64,000 nt of DNA from Lithobates sylvaticus (GCA_028564925.1 CM053030.1:377364945-377428944); one strand, 5' to 3'; counted from the first letter of the stretch, positions 38,761 to 51,520 are shown. The notes: generated from the sequence alone by a model not told the origin. A program made the numbers and translations.

Positions 38761-39187
38761 ATTAAAGAGGAAGTAAACCCTAATGGCTTTTACTTCCTCT
38801 TTATTTCCCTGCAAAGGTAAAGCATAATGGGATACTATGCACCGCATAGTAGCCCATTATGTGTCACTTACCTAAAACCGAAGCCTGCAATGTCACTGCT
38901 GTCCCCACTAGCAGCGAGCGTCCATCATCACCCCTCTTCCTTCCTTGACCATGAACTCCGGCTCTGTGACTGGCGGAGTCGCCAGTCATGACATGACCCC
39001 CTTTAGAAACTGCATGATCTGCCCTTTCTAAAGTGTGCATGTGCCGTAGACATCGCTGCACGGCTTTATTGTAAATATCTCCTAAACCATGGAGGTTTAG
39101 GAGATATTTCCAGCACCTACAGGTAAGCCTTAATATAGCCTTACCTGTAGGTAAAAGTGTTTGTACAGGGTTGTACAACCACTTTAA
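38761..39187. mobile_element. MITE family 'ttaaagtggttgt', copy 3
   Basis: Starts AATTAAAGAGGAAGTAAACC, ends GTACAACCACTTTAAC. Contains the tctcctaaacc/ggtttaggaga hairpin (about 39078-39105) and the paired cctacaggtaagcct blocks. Confidence 0.65.
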
Positions 39188-39326
39188 CTGTAGCAATAAA
39201 TACACATATATTGCACAACCATAGGTAAACTGTAACTTTCAAATTAAAAGACATTGCAGCATATTTAAATGCCTCAAGAAATGTGAGATATTTGTGTTAA
39301 CACTTTTTTAAAGGGCAGCTTTTTTA

Positions 39327-40176
39327 TGTAGCACCCTCCTAGATAGGTTGCTAGCTAGGTTAGGTAAATTTCATTCTTTTGGCTCTCCTGTAATCGTTTG
39401 AGCAGCTTGTGATTGTGATGTTCTAGGTGATTGTGATGTTCTAGGTTCTGCAGGCTGCAGGTTTGATTACTTCCTTCAGCTTTCTGGAGGCTTCCAGAAA
39501 ATAGTGGGTTGGAAGAATCAAATAAGCAGCCTGGATATTTATTTAGTTCCAGCCACTCCCTGGGGAAGGGTGTCCAGAAGGTAGTTGGAGGAATGCATAA
39601 ATAGTTTGGAGGCTCAGACAGCCCTGTTCTTCTGCAAGGAGAGAGGTTACCAGCCAGAAGGGCTTCTGATAAACTCATCAAGCTGTGTATAGCTGGGGGA
39701 GGGGGGCGGTATTCTTCTGCAGTTTCATTGGGAGCTAAAAGAGGGTTTTTTTCAGGATCTGGTCTGGAGGCTTCATTGAGGAGACTGTCTGCCTGAGTCT
39801 GGAGGCAGACATCCAAGTCCCAGGGACACTGTAATTACAGACTTGAAAGAAGGAACCTAATGAATGTTGCTGCTGCAACCCCTGGCACACTAACATTAAG
39901 GCTTGCGTGGCCTGGAACACTACTTATGGTGCCCCAGTGAGGTCCAATTTATGTCTTACTGCTTAGGCAAAGTTCCAAGAAGTAGCTGCAAACTAAAGAG
40001 TGTCCTCACATTGTTGTTTGGTGCTCTGGTTTATCCCACAGCTTCCCTAAGCCCCAACAGTAGTGTGTAATAAACATTTAAAAAGGCAAAGATTGTTTAC
40101 TCAGCCAGAGAAGTGAATGTTGCTGTTTGCCTGGCTGCTGCTACACTAGTGAGCCCTCATGTGGATAGCGCTACAT
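39327..40176. mobile_element. Possible transposon-derived block, 'tgtagcac...gcgctaca' ends
   Basis: Short matching ends (TGTAGCACC and complementary GCGCTACA). A 13-bp unit gattgtgatgttc is duplicated near 39411/39428. A 153-codon open frame on the minus strand (39355-39816) has no recognisable domain. Weakly supported. Confidence 0.3.
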
Positions 40177-40290
40177 TTACATTATAGATTATTTCATAAT
40201 GAGGGTATGCAACAGAGGTTAATTTATTATATTTATTATATTTTATATATGATTAGACAAAAATAGGCCAGGAATAAAACACTAAAACAC

Positions 40291-40471
40291 ATTGGGGTTG
40301 ATTTACATTCACTTTGAAAGGGAATTTCTGCTGTCTTCACCCATCCAATAATATGAAAGCAAGAATATATATTTTTTTTCTTGCACGTGTTTGGATATCA
40401 TTTGTAAAGTGAATTTTTTTACATATTTTCTAAGAAAAAAGAAAACAGTCTATTTGCCTTTAGTAAATTAA
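40291..40471. repeat. Copy of the 'gcctttagtaaat' MITE
   Basis: Starts TTGGGGTTGATTTACATTCA and ends TTGCCTTTAGTAAATTAAC. Inner ttgcacgtgtttggat resembles the copies at 18685 and 52747. Confidence 0.5.
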
Positions 40472-41124
40472 CAGCATAGTGTACTGTAACAAAGGGATGT
40501 CAAATAGCCAAATGATAGGGAATGTGGTGTGTTCCCAGTTTTACATATTTTTGCAGTCCCTTTAGATTTTTAGAGTGCCCTTTTGCACCCCACATCAAGT
40601 TTTTACAGATCCTCTACTTTTTGGCATTCTCTTTTCTCCTTTAGTCTCTTACCCACTGTCTCCTTTTTAAACCTTTAAACTAGCTGTGATAATGCAATAA
40701 AGTGGACTGGTATTGGCAACATCCTTTTTTTGAGCTGGAAGGTTGATCTCCCTTGTAGGAATTCATAAAGTGTGTAACATCATAACAGTCTCCAACCAGC
40801 TTACTGCGCCAGAACTTTTGAATACATTTGCATACAGAGGAAGCTACTATGAGCGGCGTTGCTCACATCATTGCTCTCTTCTAAATATTATAAAAGGGAA
40901 AAACTGGTCATCGGTGCTTGGGTATGGTATCCTTGAAAACGCTAGTGGTGATCCACCGCTAACCTGTATTGTTCAGAGAGATACACAGCACTTAACTTGT
41001 ATCATTGTATCTTTTACGACATTGTTAATAACAGAGAATCTTCGAACTTGAATAAAATTAGTGCACACCATCAGTCAAAGACACTCACTTTAGCAAGAAT
41101 GCAATAAGAACAGCAAGGCAGATC
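40472..41124. other. Non-coding DNA, nothing recognised
   Basis: No convincing exon or element ends. Confidence 0.4.
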
Positions 41125-41132
41125 CTTTAACC

Positions 41133-41766
41133 CAGGGGTGCCCAACCTTTTGAAGAGACAGGGCCACTTAAGCGACTTGGTAACCGGTCGCGGGCCACAA
41201 TGAACGGAGCAGGTGGAAGGCATGTCCGTGTCCACTCTGCATTTGGAGAATGGACAAGGAAGCAGCCCACAATACTTTTTAGCGGAGCGTATTGGAAGTA
41301 GAACACAAGTCGGTTTATGTCTGCCACTACTTAGAGTTGAATGGAGGGTCCAATTGGTCGGACTGACCGTGTGAAAGGGGTCCAAGGCTGCTTTCACACT
41401 GATGTGCTGTGGTTTACCCGCACCACGTGTGCAACGCTGTGTACCTTTGGCTTTCCTGCAGTTTGCAATAGACTTCTATTATAATCTGCAGGTTTGGTGC
41501 ACTTTCAGAAAGCTCACCAAACTCGCAGGTAATAATAGAAGTCTATGGCTTGCAGGTGAATTGCTCTACACCTGCGGATCAATTTGAAAGCAGCCCAGTA
41601 ACCACTGCAGAAAAGATATGCCCATATATACACTGTGATTTTAGTAATAAACTTACCTTTAATAACAGTATTCTTTCTATTCTATCCCAGAGCAGGAGGT
41701 CGCGGGCCACATCAGAGGGCTCCGCGGGCCACATGTGGCCCCCGGGCCACTGGTTGGGCACCCCTG
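41133..41766. mobile_element. hAT-type non-autonomous element with exact 8-bp duplication
   Basis: Terminal inverted repeat CAGGGGTGCCCAACC / GGTTGGGCACCCCTG, flanked by the identical 8 bp ctttaacc (41125-41132 and 41767-41774), the hAT hallmark. Blocks gcgggccac near both ends. A second MITE (about 41384-41600) is nested inside. No transposase. Confidence 0.93.
41384..41600. mobile_element. MITE nested in the hAT element ('ggctgctttcacac' ends)
   Basis: Left GGCTGCTTTCACACTGATG, right TTTGAAAGCAGCCC. Inner blocks aatagacttctattataat and aataatagaagtctat are complementary. Confidence 0.65.
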
Positions 41767-42238
41767 CTTTAACCCCACAGTGTACTGAGGTAATGTTTCA
41801 CCTGTTTGTATCTGACTTGGAGTCTGTGCCTTTCAAGATCCACTGTACCCACTACAGATAAAGGTGAATCAACCTGCATCTACCATTAGTAGCCATTTGA
41901 TGAGTTGCAGCACCCTGTACCCATTCCATATAGAGATGTTCAGACATTTTACCCTACTCCTGCAGTTCGATAATTCACAACTCTTCGCCCCTTGCAAGTA
42001 AACTTGTCCCCACATTCTGCAGGTCAATACACTGTTCATTTCAACATCCCTGTCAAGAGCATGTAAAACAGCAAGAACATTTGCTGGGAGTACTTTGGTC
42101 CCTGTGCTAGATTTGGGTTATTTTAGGGTCCACCGACAGGTGTCGCCCAACAGCTAGCAATTAGCAGCCAGCTGCAATTATTCACCACCTTATATTAACT
42201 GATTTTATTCAGCCCCACCTCTGCAAACAGCAAGTGCC

Positions 42239-42673
42239 TCATCCTGTTCCAGTTAGAAATCAAAAGGAAGAACTCCGGACAGCCGCACACCGGGAAAATA
42301 AAATCCAAAGGGTTTATTTAAAAGCAAAAAGACACCACAATCCAAACACGGCAAAAAGGGGGGTACAGAGCTGACGCGTTTTGCACTGTATTTCAGTGCT
42401 TACTCATAGCTATGAGTAAGCACTGAAATACAGTGCGAAACGCGTCAGCTCTGTACCCCCCTTTTTGCCGTGTTTGGATTGTGGTGTCTTTTTGCTTTTA
42501 AATAAACCCTTTGGATTTTATTTTCCCGGTGTGCGGCTGTCCGGAGTTCTTCCTTTTGATTTCTAATCGTTGTGCTATTAGCCAGCACCTGGGGCTCCCA
42601 CACAGGAGCAGGAGCATTCGCTTGTAGGGAGAGTCTTGGAGCGGTGGTCGTTTGTTTTCATCCTGTTCCAGTT
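42239..42673. mobile_element. Fold-back element inside a Tc1/mariner end, 16-bp duplication (element C)
   Basis: The direct repeat tcatcctgttccagtt (42239-42254 and 42658-42673) is host transposon sequence, so the insertion 42255-42657 is cleanly defined. The palindrome spans 42253-42566, exact axis 42409/42410, with an almost perfect match. The right arm runs on a further 91 bp to the end (...gagcggtggtcgtttgttt), the left arm is shorter. Around the axis are a stem cactg-aaata-cagtg and GAAACGCGTC (42437-42446). The CTGATGA part is degraded to ctatga where the two arms fuse. Confidence 0.88.
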
Positions 42674-42860
42674 GTTATGAAAATTCTATTTCAGTGTCAC
42701 AAAGATTAAATATTTTGTTTTTCATTTTAACTCATGAATGGCCTTGTGTCTCAGGGCTCTTTCGATCACTGAAAACAATCTCGGACACCTGTAATAATTA
42801 GATTGCCAGGTAAGCCCAATTAAAGGAAAAAACTACTAAAGAGCACCATTTTCAAGCAAT

Positions 42861-43740
42861 ATGGGGAAGAAAAAGGATCCCCCTGCTGCCAAAAAGAGTG
42901 AAATAGTTCAATGCCTTGGACGAGGTATGACAACATTAGATATTTCACGAAATTTTTCACGATTTCTGCCAGATCCATGTATCGGATCAAGAGAGCAGCT
43001 GCTAAAACACCATTACATAGCAGTAAGTGCCTCTGGAGTCCCACGGACATCAAGGCATAGAGTCCTCCAGAGTCTTGCAACTGTGCATAAACCTTCCATT
43101 CGGCCACCACTAACCAATGCTCACAAGCAGAAACGGCTGCATTGGGCAGAAAAATACATGATTCAAACAGTCCTGTTCACTGATGAGTGCCGTGCAGTGC
43201 CTGGATGGTACAGATGGATGGAGTAGTGGATGGTTGGTGGATGGCCACCCTTTCCAACAAGGCTGCAACGTCAGCAAGGCAGTGGTGGAGTCATGTTTTG
43301 GGCCAGAATCATGGGAAGAGAGCTTGTGTTTAGGGTCCCAGGAGGTATAAAGATGACCTCTGCAAAGTATGTGGAGTTACTGACTGACCACTTCCTTCCC
43401 TGGTACAGAAGGAAGAACTATGCTTTCCGTAATAAAATCATCTTCATGCATGACAATGCACCATCTCATGCTGCAAAGACTACCTCTGCATCAATGGCTG
43501 CTATGGAGATAAAAGGATAGAAAGTCATGGTGTGGCCTCCATCCTCCCCTGACCTCAATCCTATTGAGAACCTTTGGAGCATCCTCAAGCAAAAGATCTA
43601 TAAGGGTGGGAGGCAGTTTACATCCAAACAGCAGCTCTCGGAGGCTATTCTGACATCTTGCAAACAAATTCAAGCATAAACTGTCCAAAAACTCACAAGT
43701 TCAATGGATGCAAGACTTGTAAAGCTGCTTTCAAATAAGG
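42861..43740 (+). pseudogene. Decayed Tc1/mariner transposase
   Basis: Starts MGKKKDPPAAKKSEIVQCLG (helix-turn-helix start) at 42861. Downstream fragments in shifting frames show FTDEC (first catalytic D), IIFMHDNAPSHAA (second D) and, after an in-frame stop at 43518-43520, SPDLNPIENLW (E). At least three frameshifts or stops between 42940 and 43680 rule out function. Only the family assignment is secure. Confidence 0.85.
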
Positions 43741-44105
43741 GGTCCTATGTTAAAATGTAACGTGACCTGTTAAAATGTTTAAAGAGTTAAAATGTTGTTC
43801 AAAGTTTGATTGAAATAGCTTTTGATTTCAGTAAATATGCTGCAAACACAACAAATGACAATTTTCAGTTCTTTACAACCTATAAAGTGTTTTGAAACTT
43901 AATGTGTGTAATAATTTGGAACAGTGCATTGTAAGTTTTGTATTTTGAAAAAAAAATAACTGTTACCATTAGGAGGTTTGTTCAATTAAAATTTGAATTG
44001 TATTCTTAATAGTTGATAACATGAGAATTATGCTGACTGTTGTTTACATCAATTATTTAGGTAAATGAGAAAAATATCATTGACATAATAATTTGGAACA
44101 GGGTG

Positions 44106-44819
44106 TATGTGCTTGTAATCATTCCTGTCTGACCATCGGTATCTGCACTGACCTTCTTTGACCTGATATTCCCGCTGCCATCTTTTCTCTTGCCTGTCCT
44201 CTATTTGTGAGACTTTCCATTGCATGTTCCCTAGAAATAATTTATAAATAATTAGCTGTCATGAATTACACATTTGGTTATTGGTTTTCTATATGTATAT
44301 GCTTGGTTTTGTATGTTTTATATTCACAAATAAATTGCATTATCTTCACTTAAACCATGGCATCTTCCTTTGTGCAACTCACATACCTGGTCCCATTACA
44401 TCACAAGTAACCTCTTATTTGTTTTCTAATAATCACTCCTGATTAGTTGCCCCAAGATACAGCAACCAATCAGCTGTAATATCCGGCAGTCACATGATGC
44501 CTGCTGGCCACTGGCAGCACTAACAATATTAGTGGAGGTACAAACTGTAGCCAGGCAGTTTCTTCTGTTCCTAGACCCCCCCCCCCAATGACACCATTAG
44601 TGTAATCTCATAATCAAAAGCAGGAGTGAGCAGAATAGGCCTCCAATGATGTCAAAGTCCTGGCAATCACCTAACACTTTACATGAAGTGCATTACTGCT
44701 TTTTGTCAAGAGTTATGGGATAATGGTAATTCTACCTTGCTGTAAACATAAACTGTGCTAAACACATAAAACTGTGCTAGTAAATCCATGTTAGACAGTT
44801 AATGTTTAGGTTTTAAGCC
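44106..44819. other. Non-coding DNA, nothing recognised
   Basis: Contains a C-run (about 44577-44586). No exon or element ends. Confidence 0.4.
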
Positions 44820-45252
44820 TATTGCCCCGTACACACGATCGGACTTTCTGACAACAAAACCATGGATTTTTGTTCGAAGGATGTTGGCTCCAACTTGTCT
44901 TGCATACAGACGGTCACACAAATGTTGGCCAACAATTATGAACGTAGTGACGTACAAGACGTACGTGATATCTCCATTACCAATGCTAGTTTTACAAAAT
45001 GGAGCGCTTCCGGCTCTTACTTTATTCCGAGCATGCTTGGACTTTTGTCGGACGGACTTGTGTACACAAAATCGGAAAGTCCGACACCAAACATTTGTTG
45101 GCAGAAAATTTGAGAACCTGCTAGCCAAAATTTGTTGGCATAAAGTCTGACAACAAATGTTCGATGGAGCATACACACGGTCGGACTTTCCGACAACAAG
45201 CTCACATCCAACATTTGTTGTCGGAAAATCCGATCATGTGTACGCGGCATAA
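44820..45252. mobile_element. MITE with 'cgtacacacg' ends, copy 2
   Basis: Left CCCCGTACACACGATCGGAC, right GATCATGTGTACGCGGCATA. The interior has an inverted aacatttgttg/caacaaatgtt chain. Open frames on either strand of this element are by-products of its palindromic sequence. Confidence 0.8.
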
Positions 45253-46373
45253 GTCTGCTTTTTAAGTATAAAAAAGCATTGTCAGCTTGCTATGTGTGTT
45301 TTTTTTTCAGCTGGTTATTTAATTGCTTGTTGGGCCTATCAAACAGGCAGCCCAACAGGAAACTGAAGGCGCATGCATCACAGCTGACAATGCTGAAAAA
45401 ACAAAAATGGGTCTGGAAACCAAACTAAACAATGAAAAAGAACAGAAAATCATCTATTCACCCTGATGATGGGTGGGGTTCAGTGGCTCATGCAATGCAA
45501 AAGGGGAAACTACAGAAAAAGGTGAAAAGGCGTGGAAAAGATACCACATATTGAACCACAGAGATATAGTGTCTGAAAAAGTAACTAATGAATTATAACT
45601 AAATAGAAATTTATTGTATGTATAAATACACAGTAATTGACTACATAAAGTATAAAATCAATAACCTCCACCATTAACTATCCAATGACAACGTTGTCAA
45701 ATGACCAGACAAATACAGACAAACTAAGAGACTGACAAACATATAGGAGAACATCTTCACTGCATGTGCATAAATATATGGGCCATAGAAATGCTATATA
45801 GATTTAAGCAATGTGGCAGCATCAAACGTAGAACCAGGGAATCCTTTTAATAAAAAAAAATGGCAGCAAAAAATAATATAACTCAGAGTCATTCAAAATC
45901 GTTCGATTGAAAATTGTAAATAAAGTGGGCTGTATAAATCTGTTAAGGGTAAACAGCAAAGGGTATTGGCATATTGGATTATAGCAGATGGATATCCATT
46001 TGGTGAGCACAAAAATATATATATTACAGTCCATTAGAACTCTGCTGCAATGTGAGGAGATGGCTTAGCATTGTCAGGAAGGCCAGTTACTGACAGGATC
46101 TACTGATATGAAACTGCAAAAGATTCACAAAAAAAGATTTGCTTAAGAAAACTACATACTGTGAGACATGAAGTACATGAAATATATTGAAAAAGTTGAA
46201 AAGTTTATTTATAGTTTACACTTTAAAGCTGAGCTCCAGGATAGGCCACTATTGTCGAAATACAAGAGGCACATGTATGCTTACTCAAATCTTACTGTGC
46301 TTTGTATTTCTTCAAGATCCAGGCAATAATCCAATTTGAAACTTTGTCTCTGTGCATGAGCTTCCTGTAGTAG
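45253..46373. other. Non-coding DNA, possible single-arm retroelement remnant
   Basis: A CTGATGA at about 45463 is followed about 50 bp later by GAAAC, but no pairing stems are visible. Otherwise AT-rich and unremarkable. Confidence 0.35.
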
Positions 46374-47149
46374 CCACCCTGGCGGTATGATTATGTCCTA
46401 TTTTTGCGCCTCAAAGCGATACAATTGTTTTTCATAGAAATTTGGTGTTTTATATTGTATGCATGTAATTCTTAGCAATAACACTCTTAAATCTGTCCAA
46501 AAACGAGTCGTAAGTAGATATCCTGGGTATGATAAAGTTTGAAACACAAAATCATAAATTATTATAATATAATAAATAACTATAAATAATTATAAAAAAA
46601 TAATAATATAATAATAATAAAATACATTTCCCCACGATTCGCTATTGCTCAATTCTGCAAGTGTTATAATTTACTATCGCTGTTTTCTAGCTGGTCTAAA
46701 ACCACTTTTGACGTAAAGGGACACTTTTGAGTTGCTATAGACCATCTCAAGTTTCCAGGCAGAAAAAAACATATATATAATATAAAACTGCATGCAGGGC
46801 ATAGGCCAAAGCACTAGGGACAAAAGGGATGTGAAATGATGTCATACAGTAATGTAATCTGTAAGATTACAGTGTACTGTATGTGTTATGAATTTTCTAT
46901 TTTTTGAATTTGCCTCCGGCTCCGCCCCGTGTGTCGCAACGCTCACAGTGAACGGAGTCTGGCACACAGAGGCGTCGGGCGGAGGACACAGCCCACAGAC
47001 ACGGGGGGCCATTGCAGGATCCTGGGGGCAAGGTAAGTAACCTGCACCAGGATCCTGCAATGCAATCCTGAGTGTGGCTCAGGGTTACCGCTAATGGTAC
47101 TGAAATTTAACCCAGAGCCACACTCGGGAAAACCACTAGGGAGGTTAAA
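46374..47149. mobile_element. MITE-like element, 'ccaccctggcggtatg' end
   Basis: The left GCCACCCTGGCGGTATGATT and right AACCACTAGGGAGGTTAA are imperfect complements. The GC-rich inner part (46910-47110) contains paired blocks ggatcctg(c)aatg / cattgcaggatcc and gtgtggctc / gagccacac. Confidence 0.55.
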
Positions 47150-47745
47150 GACCAGTTACTGCTGCTGTCTTATCTTGTGCAGAATGACTGGTCTTGTATT
47201 CACCCTCTCCTTTAGTTTTCTGCAGACAGCCTGTAATAAGAGGATCTGCTTGGTCCTGCCCCAGCTCTGATTTCTGCACAGGCTGTGTGCAACACAGTGA
47301 TGGTGTCACTGCTACGCTTACAAAATAATAACTGGGTTTGAAAAGACTTTTGCTGTTTTATTTATTCCTTTTTTTATTTATTTGCATCATCAAAGGAAAA
47401 CTGGCCCAAAATAATAAAAAAAAATATATATAATTGTTTAAATTTTAGCTGTAAACTTGTTGCCATTACCATGACCTCTACCAAAGAAAAACACCAAAAT
47501 AAATTATATGACTCCTGCCAATTGTGGTGATACCACATACTGTATATGTATTTGTTGTTGTTTGTACATGTGTTAAAGGGCCAAGAAACAATAGTGTACA
47601 TTTTTTTTTCATCCTAAAACACACTGACACTGACACTAAATAGAAAAGGTTTTTTTTTTTTTTTAAATCCTACTTTAAACACAGTAATCCTGACCTTTGA
47701 CCACCACACCAATCTTTGACTCTGTCCTTGACACTGATTCTGATA

Positions 47746-48090
47746 TTAAAGCTGGGTACACGCGAGCCAACTTTCAGGAAACATTTGCTGGTTAAAAAAA
47801 AAAACGCCCATGTGTATGTCGGTCTGTCTAACAGAAGCCGTCTTCTGTGAGACGAGCATGCTGGAAAACCAGCAGCCAACCGACTCACGGTCAGCCAATG
47901 GCAGAGATCACTAATCGGAGTGTTCTGGCCGGGGGCATTCCCCCTGTCAGAACACAATAGCTCAGCAGGGGAGATCGCTATACTATCTTTGCATAGTTAG
48001 TATAGCGACTCTGACCGGAGCTGACGGTTTTGTTTTTGTTCAACCCGCTGGATTGAACGGAAAAAAACAAATAGTGTGTACCAGGCTTAA
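47746..48090. mobile_element. MITE with 'gctgggtacac...gtgtaccaggc' ends
   Basis: TTAAAGCTGGGTACACGCGA at the left and AGTGTGTACCAGGCTTAA at the right are complementary with TTAA borders. No coding sequence. Confidence 0.75.
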
Positions 48091-49839
48091 CCTACATCAA
48101 GCCCCAATCTAGATATTTTATCTTTATTTACCATTACATATTTATACACATATTTTCTCATTATTTATGTTATCCTCCTCTGGTTAGAAGAAAAATATAC
48201 TTTGTATGCTTTTCTCCATTCAGAGAATAATGAGAGTACAGGGTTGAGGTTCACAGAGAGCGCTCACTGTGATAGCCAATTGCAAGCTATCACAGCAACC
48301 ATGTGATCAAAAGATTGTCTTCCCAGCCTATGATTGTTATTATAAGCTGTCAATGAAAACTGTCAGTGACAACTCAGTCCCCATTCTGGGAGCAAGTTAT
48401 AGATTGTGCTTCAAGCACAAAAAACACCTTGGCAAAAGGTCCATCTCTGTGATGCCGTGCATAGATGTGATGCCGGAAGGAATGGGTTCAGTTTATGCTC
48501 CATTTTCCACACAATGGGGTTTGAGTAGAGAATGTTCCCATAGTAAAGTAATTGTTTGCATCGCAAATGGAAGCTGTGTTCACTTTGAATACCCCATCAA
48601 ATGTAGGCAAATGTGCACACGATTGGATTTTCAAATAGGGAATTGAATGTCAAATAGACCTTTAAGTCAACCCAAAATAAGCCCTATTCAGCAGTAAATT
48701 GTCAGTTTTAGTTATGCACTGTGCAAATGCAAAAGTAAATCAGGTTACATTCTGTGTACAGTATAGGTTTTGAAAAAGTGAGGACTTAAGGGCCACTTGA
48801 AAAAAGGCACACTAAGGAAAATAAGGAAAAATCATAGTTAAAATTGCTCTGCCACAATATATTTCAACCTACTATAGCAAAGACATTTCATCAAAACGTT
48901 CCTGTTGAGAACCAATTCATTTTTTACAAGATACAAGACAGGTATTTTGAAGGGCCACTGCACAGATGTCAGTTAATTACCCTGATATGTAAGTGTAAAT
49001 TAAGATTTTACCAGTTGGCACTCTTCTTTGATGTTGCTATGTTACATCTCCAGGAAGTTTTAGATTAGTTCGCATGCTCACGTAAAGCTGCTATGGTGAC
49101 TTGAACTTGGGGTGAGATGTTCAAATTCAACTTTAGTTGCTTCTACACTGTGATCATTTTAATGAAGAGCTTTACATGAGTTATATTAATGAATCTTTTA
49201 CTGTGTGATACAAGAACCTATGTCTACAACTTCTAATACAACTGTTCTTGTTGTCTTAGGGGAATATCCGGGAATGTTCCTCTACAGATGGCATTAACAA
49301 TTTTGCTGGGAAATGTGCAACTTGATCCTAAATTATTTTAGTCACCGGATGCTTAACTTTGTCCTTTGCTCACAGGCCTATGATAATGTTACAAGACTCC
49401 AATTAAATCCTTTACTGTTCTAGTTATGTCGAACCATTGCAAACAAGCATGCATTCCATTGCAGAGAACATTTTGTGCACAGCCACACAACGAAGATAAT
49501 GTTTACTGAGCGTGGTTAGTTAATAAGACATCTTGGCAGCAAATCCCTTGCCTGGGCATCTGTCTTGGACAACAATTGTATTAATTAAATAAAGTATTTT
49601 ATTCAACTAAATATAAAAAAAAAAGTAATTAATGAAATTAAACAGGTTGAACAGGTTTAGGTTGAACATACAAGGCATTATGCAAAAATGAATATATTAA
49701 AAATATGCCTTATACATATGTTCAAAATGTAATACAGATGTATAAAAATAACATTACTGTGTGCATACAGCCAACAAAAGTGCACACAACTGTGTTAGTA
49801 ATAGCCTCCTGTAACCCTGTGAACAGCAGTATTTAGACA
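48091..49839. other. Non-coding DNA, nothing recognised
   Basis: Lower repeat density than its surroundings. A 125-codon frame at 48269-48646 shows no motif I recognise and no splice framing. Confidence 0.4.
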
Positions 49840-49847
49840 GTATAGAG

Positions 49848-49983
49848 CAGGGATGGCGAACCTTGGCATCCCGGGTGTTTTGGAACTACAGTTCCCAGGA
49901 TGCTCATGCAGTCTGCAGAGTAGTTGAGCATCATGGGAAATGTAGTTCCAAAACATCTGGGGTGTCAAGGTTCGCCATCACTG
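49848..49983. mobile_element. Short hAT-type MITE with exact 8-bp duplication
   Basis: A 136-bp element with ends CAGGGATGGCGAACCTTG and CAAGGTTCGCCATCACTG, flanked by gtatagag (49840-49847 and 49984-49991). The interior is a near-complete hairpin (ggaactacagttccca / tgggaaatgtagttcc). Confidence 0.93.
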
Positions 49984-50149
49984 GTATAGAGTGACAGCCT
50001 AAAGAGGTAGTCTACTGAGGGTGTTCTACTGTTCGCTGACTGTCCAAGCAAAGACTGGAGGGGGTTTAGATCTGGCAGTGGTGGGGGCATCCTCTTGTGT
50101 TTTTACAATGCAAGCACTGTTTACCGTTTTTTATGTTATTTAACTTTAT

Positions 50150-51349
50150 TTAAATGTCACAAACTGTGCATAAAGATGGGCAGATGGATGAAAACTTCAG
50201 GTAAGTTCTGGGACAGTGCTTTTTTTCTCTTACTGCTCTGGCCAGCCATTTCCCAGATTTATTACCCCATTGATACCTCTCTTTATTTACTATATGAAAA
50301 GCATGTTTTTTCTCCAGTTCTAACAATTCTACTAGCTCTTTTACCTTAGTTCTTATCTCTCTGGGATGCCTTTGGGTCTTGTCATTTGTTCTAAATCCTG
50401 TATCTCTCTGTATAGGGTGCTCATTTTCTCCCCTTTCTCTCTCTTCTCCCTGCTCCAATCCCTATTAATATTCCCCTTATATAAGCCTAATGTGATTCCC
50501 ATGGAATTGCCCGGGGGGTTTCTAGAGTGTCGTTAATAGAGAAGACACCCTTCAGCTTCTGCTCAATCCTTCTTAATTTTCTCAGGGTCCTAGATGAGAG
50601 AATTATTTAATTTCCAATTCTTTCCCACAGGTAAACCTTCTGATATTTCCAATTGGATCACTACTGGGGCATGGTCAGAGAGAGTAATTGTTGTAATATC
50701 GTCATTTTTAAGATAGGGTACCAGTTGGTGTTCTATTAGCACGTAGTCAATCCTTGAAAATGACCCATGGACTGGGGAATAAAATGTATAGTCCGGACTC
50801 CATGGGTGTCTAATCCTCCATGCATCTACCAGCTGATAATCTAATAACAATTTATTTATTACTTTCTGCCTTTGAGCAGTATAGGCGAGAAAGGCCCCCT
50901 GTAGTGTCTACCCGTAGATCTATGCTCAGGTTTAGATCTCCTGCTATCACAAGTTTACCTTCTTTGAATACCCCGTTTTTTCAGGGTTTTCCTTAGGAAC
51001 GTATCTGGTTCCCTATTTGGGGAGTAAATATTTGCAAAAGTACAATCCATTTAAAACTGTTTCCCTTTTATAAAAACAAACCTTCCCTCTTGGTCTGCCA
51101 GCTGCTCCTTTATTACAAATACCTTAGTTTTATCAAAACCTATGGCTACGTCCCGTGAATGGCTAGATGTTGAATTGCCATAAAACCACGTGGGGAACAA
51201 GTACGAGGCAGTCTACACCCAGAGGCATGTGTAATGTGTGTTTCCTGTAGACAAACCACATTTGCCTGCAACTCTTTATTTACCTTATACCTTTTACTTG
51301 GGGTATTTAGTCCTCTTATGTTATAGGTCACTAAATTTATTGTAGCCAT
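50150..51349 (-). pseudogene. LINE ORF2 fragment (L1/Tx1-type): endonuclease and start of RT linker
   Basis: Minus strand. The start (51349) reads MATINLVTYNIRGLNTPSKR then VVCLQETH, the N-terminus of an apurinic-type endonuclease. About 50850-50650 reads DYVLIEHQL and TLSDHAPV, the C-terminal catalytic SDH block. About 50450-50170 reads KHAFHIVNKERYQWGNKSGK, the linker before the RT. Pieces lie in different frames with stops between (at least two interruptions), and the RT itself is absent, so it is truncated. The clade within L1/Tx1 is not resolved. Confidence 0.85.
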
Positions 51350-51520
51350 GGTTCGTCACAAAAAGCGCCTGGCAGACCAAGAGACGCAGGAGAAGAGATG
51401 GAGAGAGACCAAGCGCGAGAGGAGGAAGAGCACCAAGGGAGAGAGAGAGAGAGGAAAAAAAGAAGAATGTACTTTCCTGACATAATGAGCAGGGCAGGCA
51501 GCCCACTCTAACCCCCCTTT
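51350..51520 (-). other. Region 5' of the LINE fragment, purine-biased
   Basis: A gagaga/aagagg-rich run directly upstream of the ORF2 start. It may be remnant ORF1/spacer, but nothing is recognisable as protein. Confidence 0.3.

Larger units (their letters stand above)
42237..44105 (+). mobile_element. Degraded Tc1/mariner transposon, interrupted by a fold-back insertion
   Basis: The right end TTTGGAACAGGGTG (before TA at 44106) matches, inverted, the left end atcctgttcca (42242-42252). The same left-end segment appears again at 42661 because the fold-back element inserted there and duplicated 16 bp of it. The interior encodes a decayed transposase. Age: older than the intact Tc1 at 4.4 kb. 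Confidence 0.8.

Noticed and set aside
39355-39816. 153-codon open frame on the minus strand
   Set aside because: No recognisable motif, ends in a local duplication (gattgtgatgttc), and lies in a repeat-like block.
44799-45250. Several open frames on both strands
   Set aside because: They lie wholly inside a palindromic MITE, and similar peptides arise in its other copies.
45455-45540. CTGATGA followed by a later GAAAC, considered as another hammerhead-like motif
   Set aside because: No stem II or stem I pairing could be drawn, and the spacing is too long.
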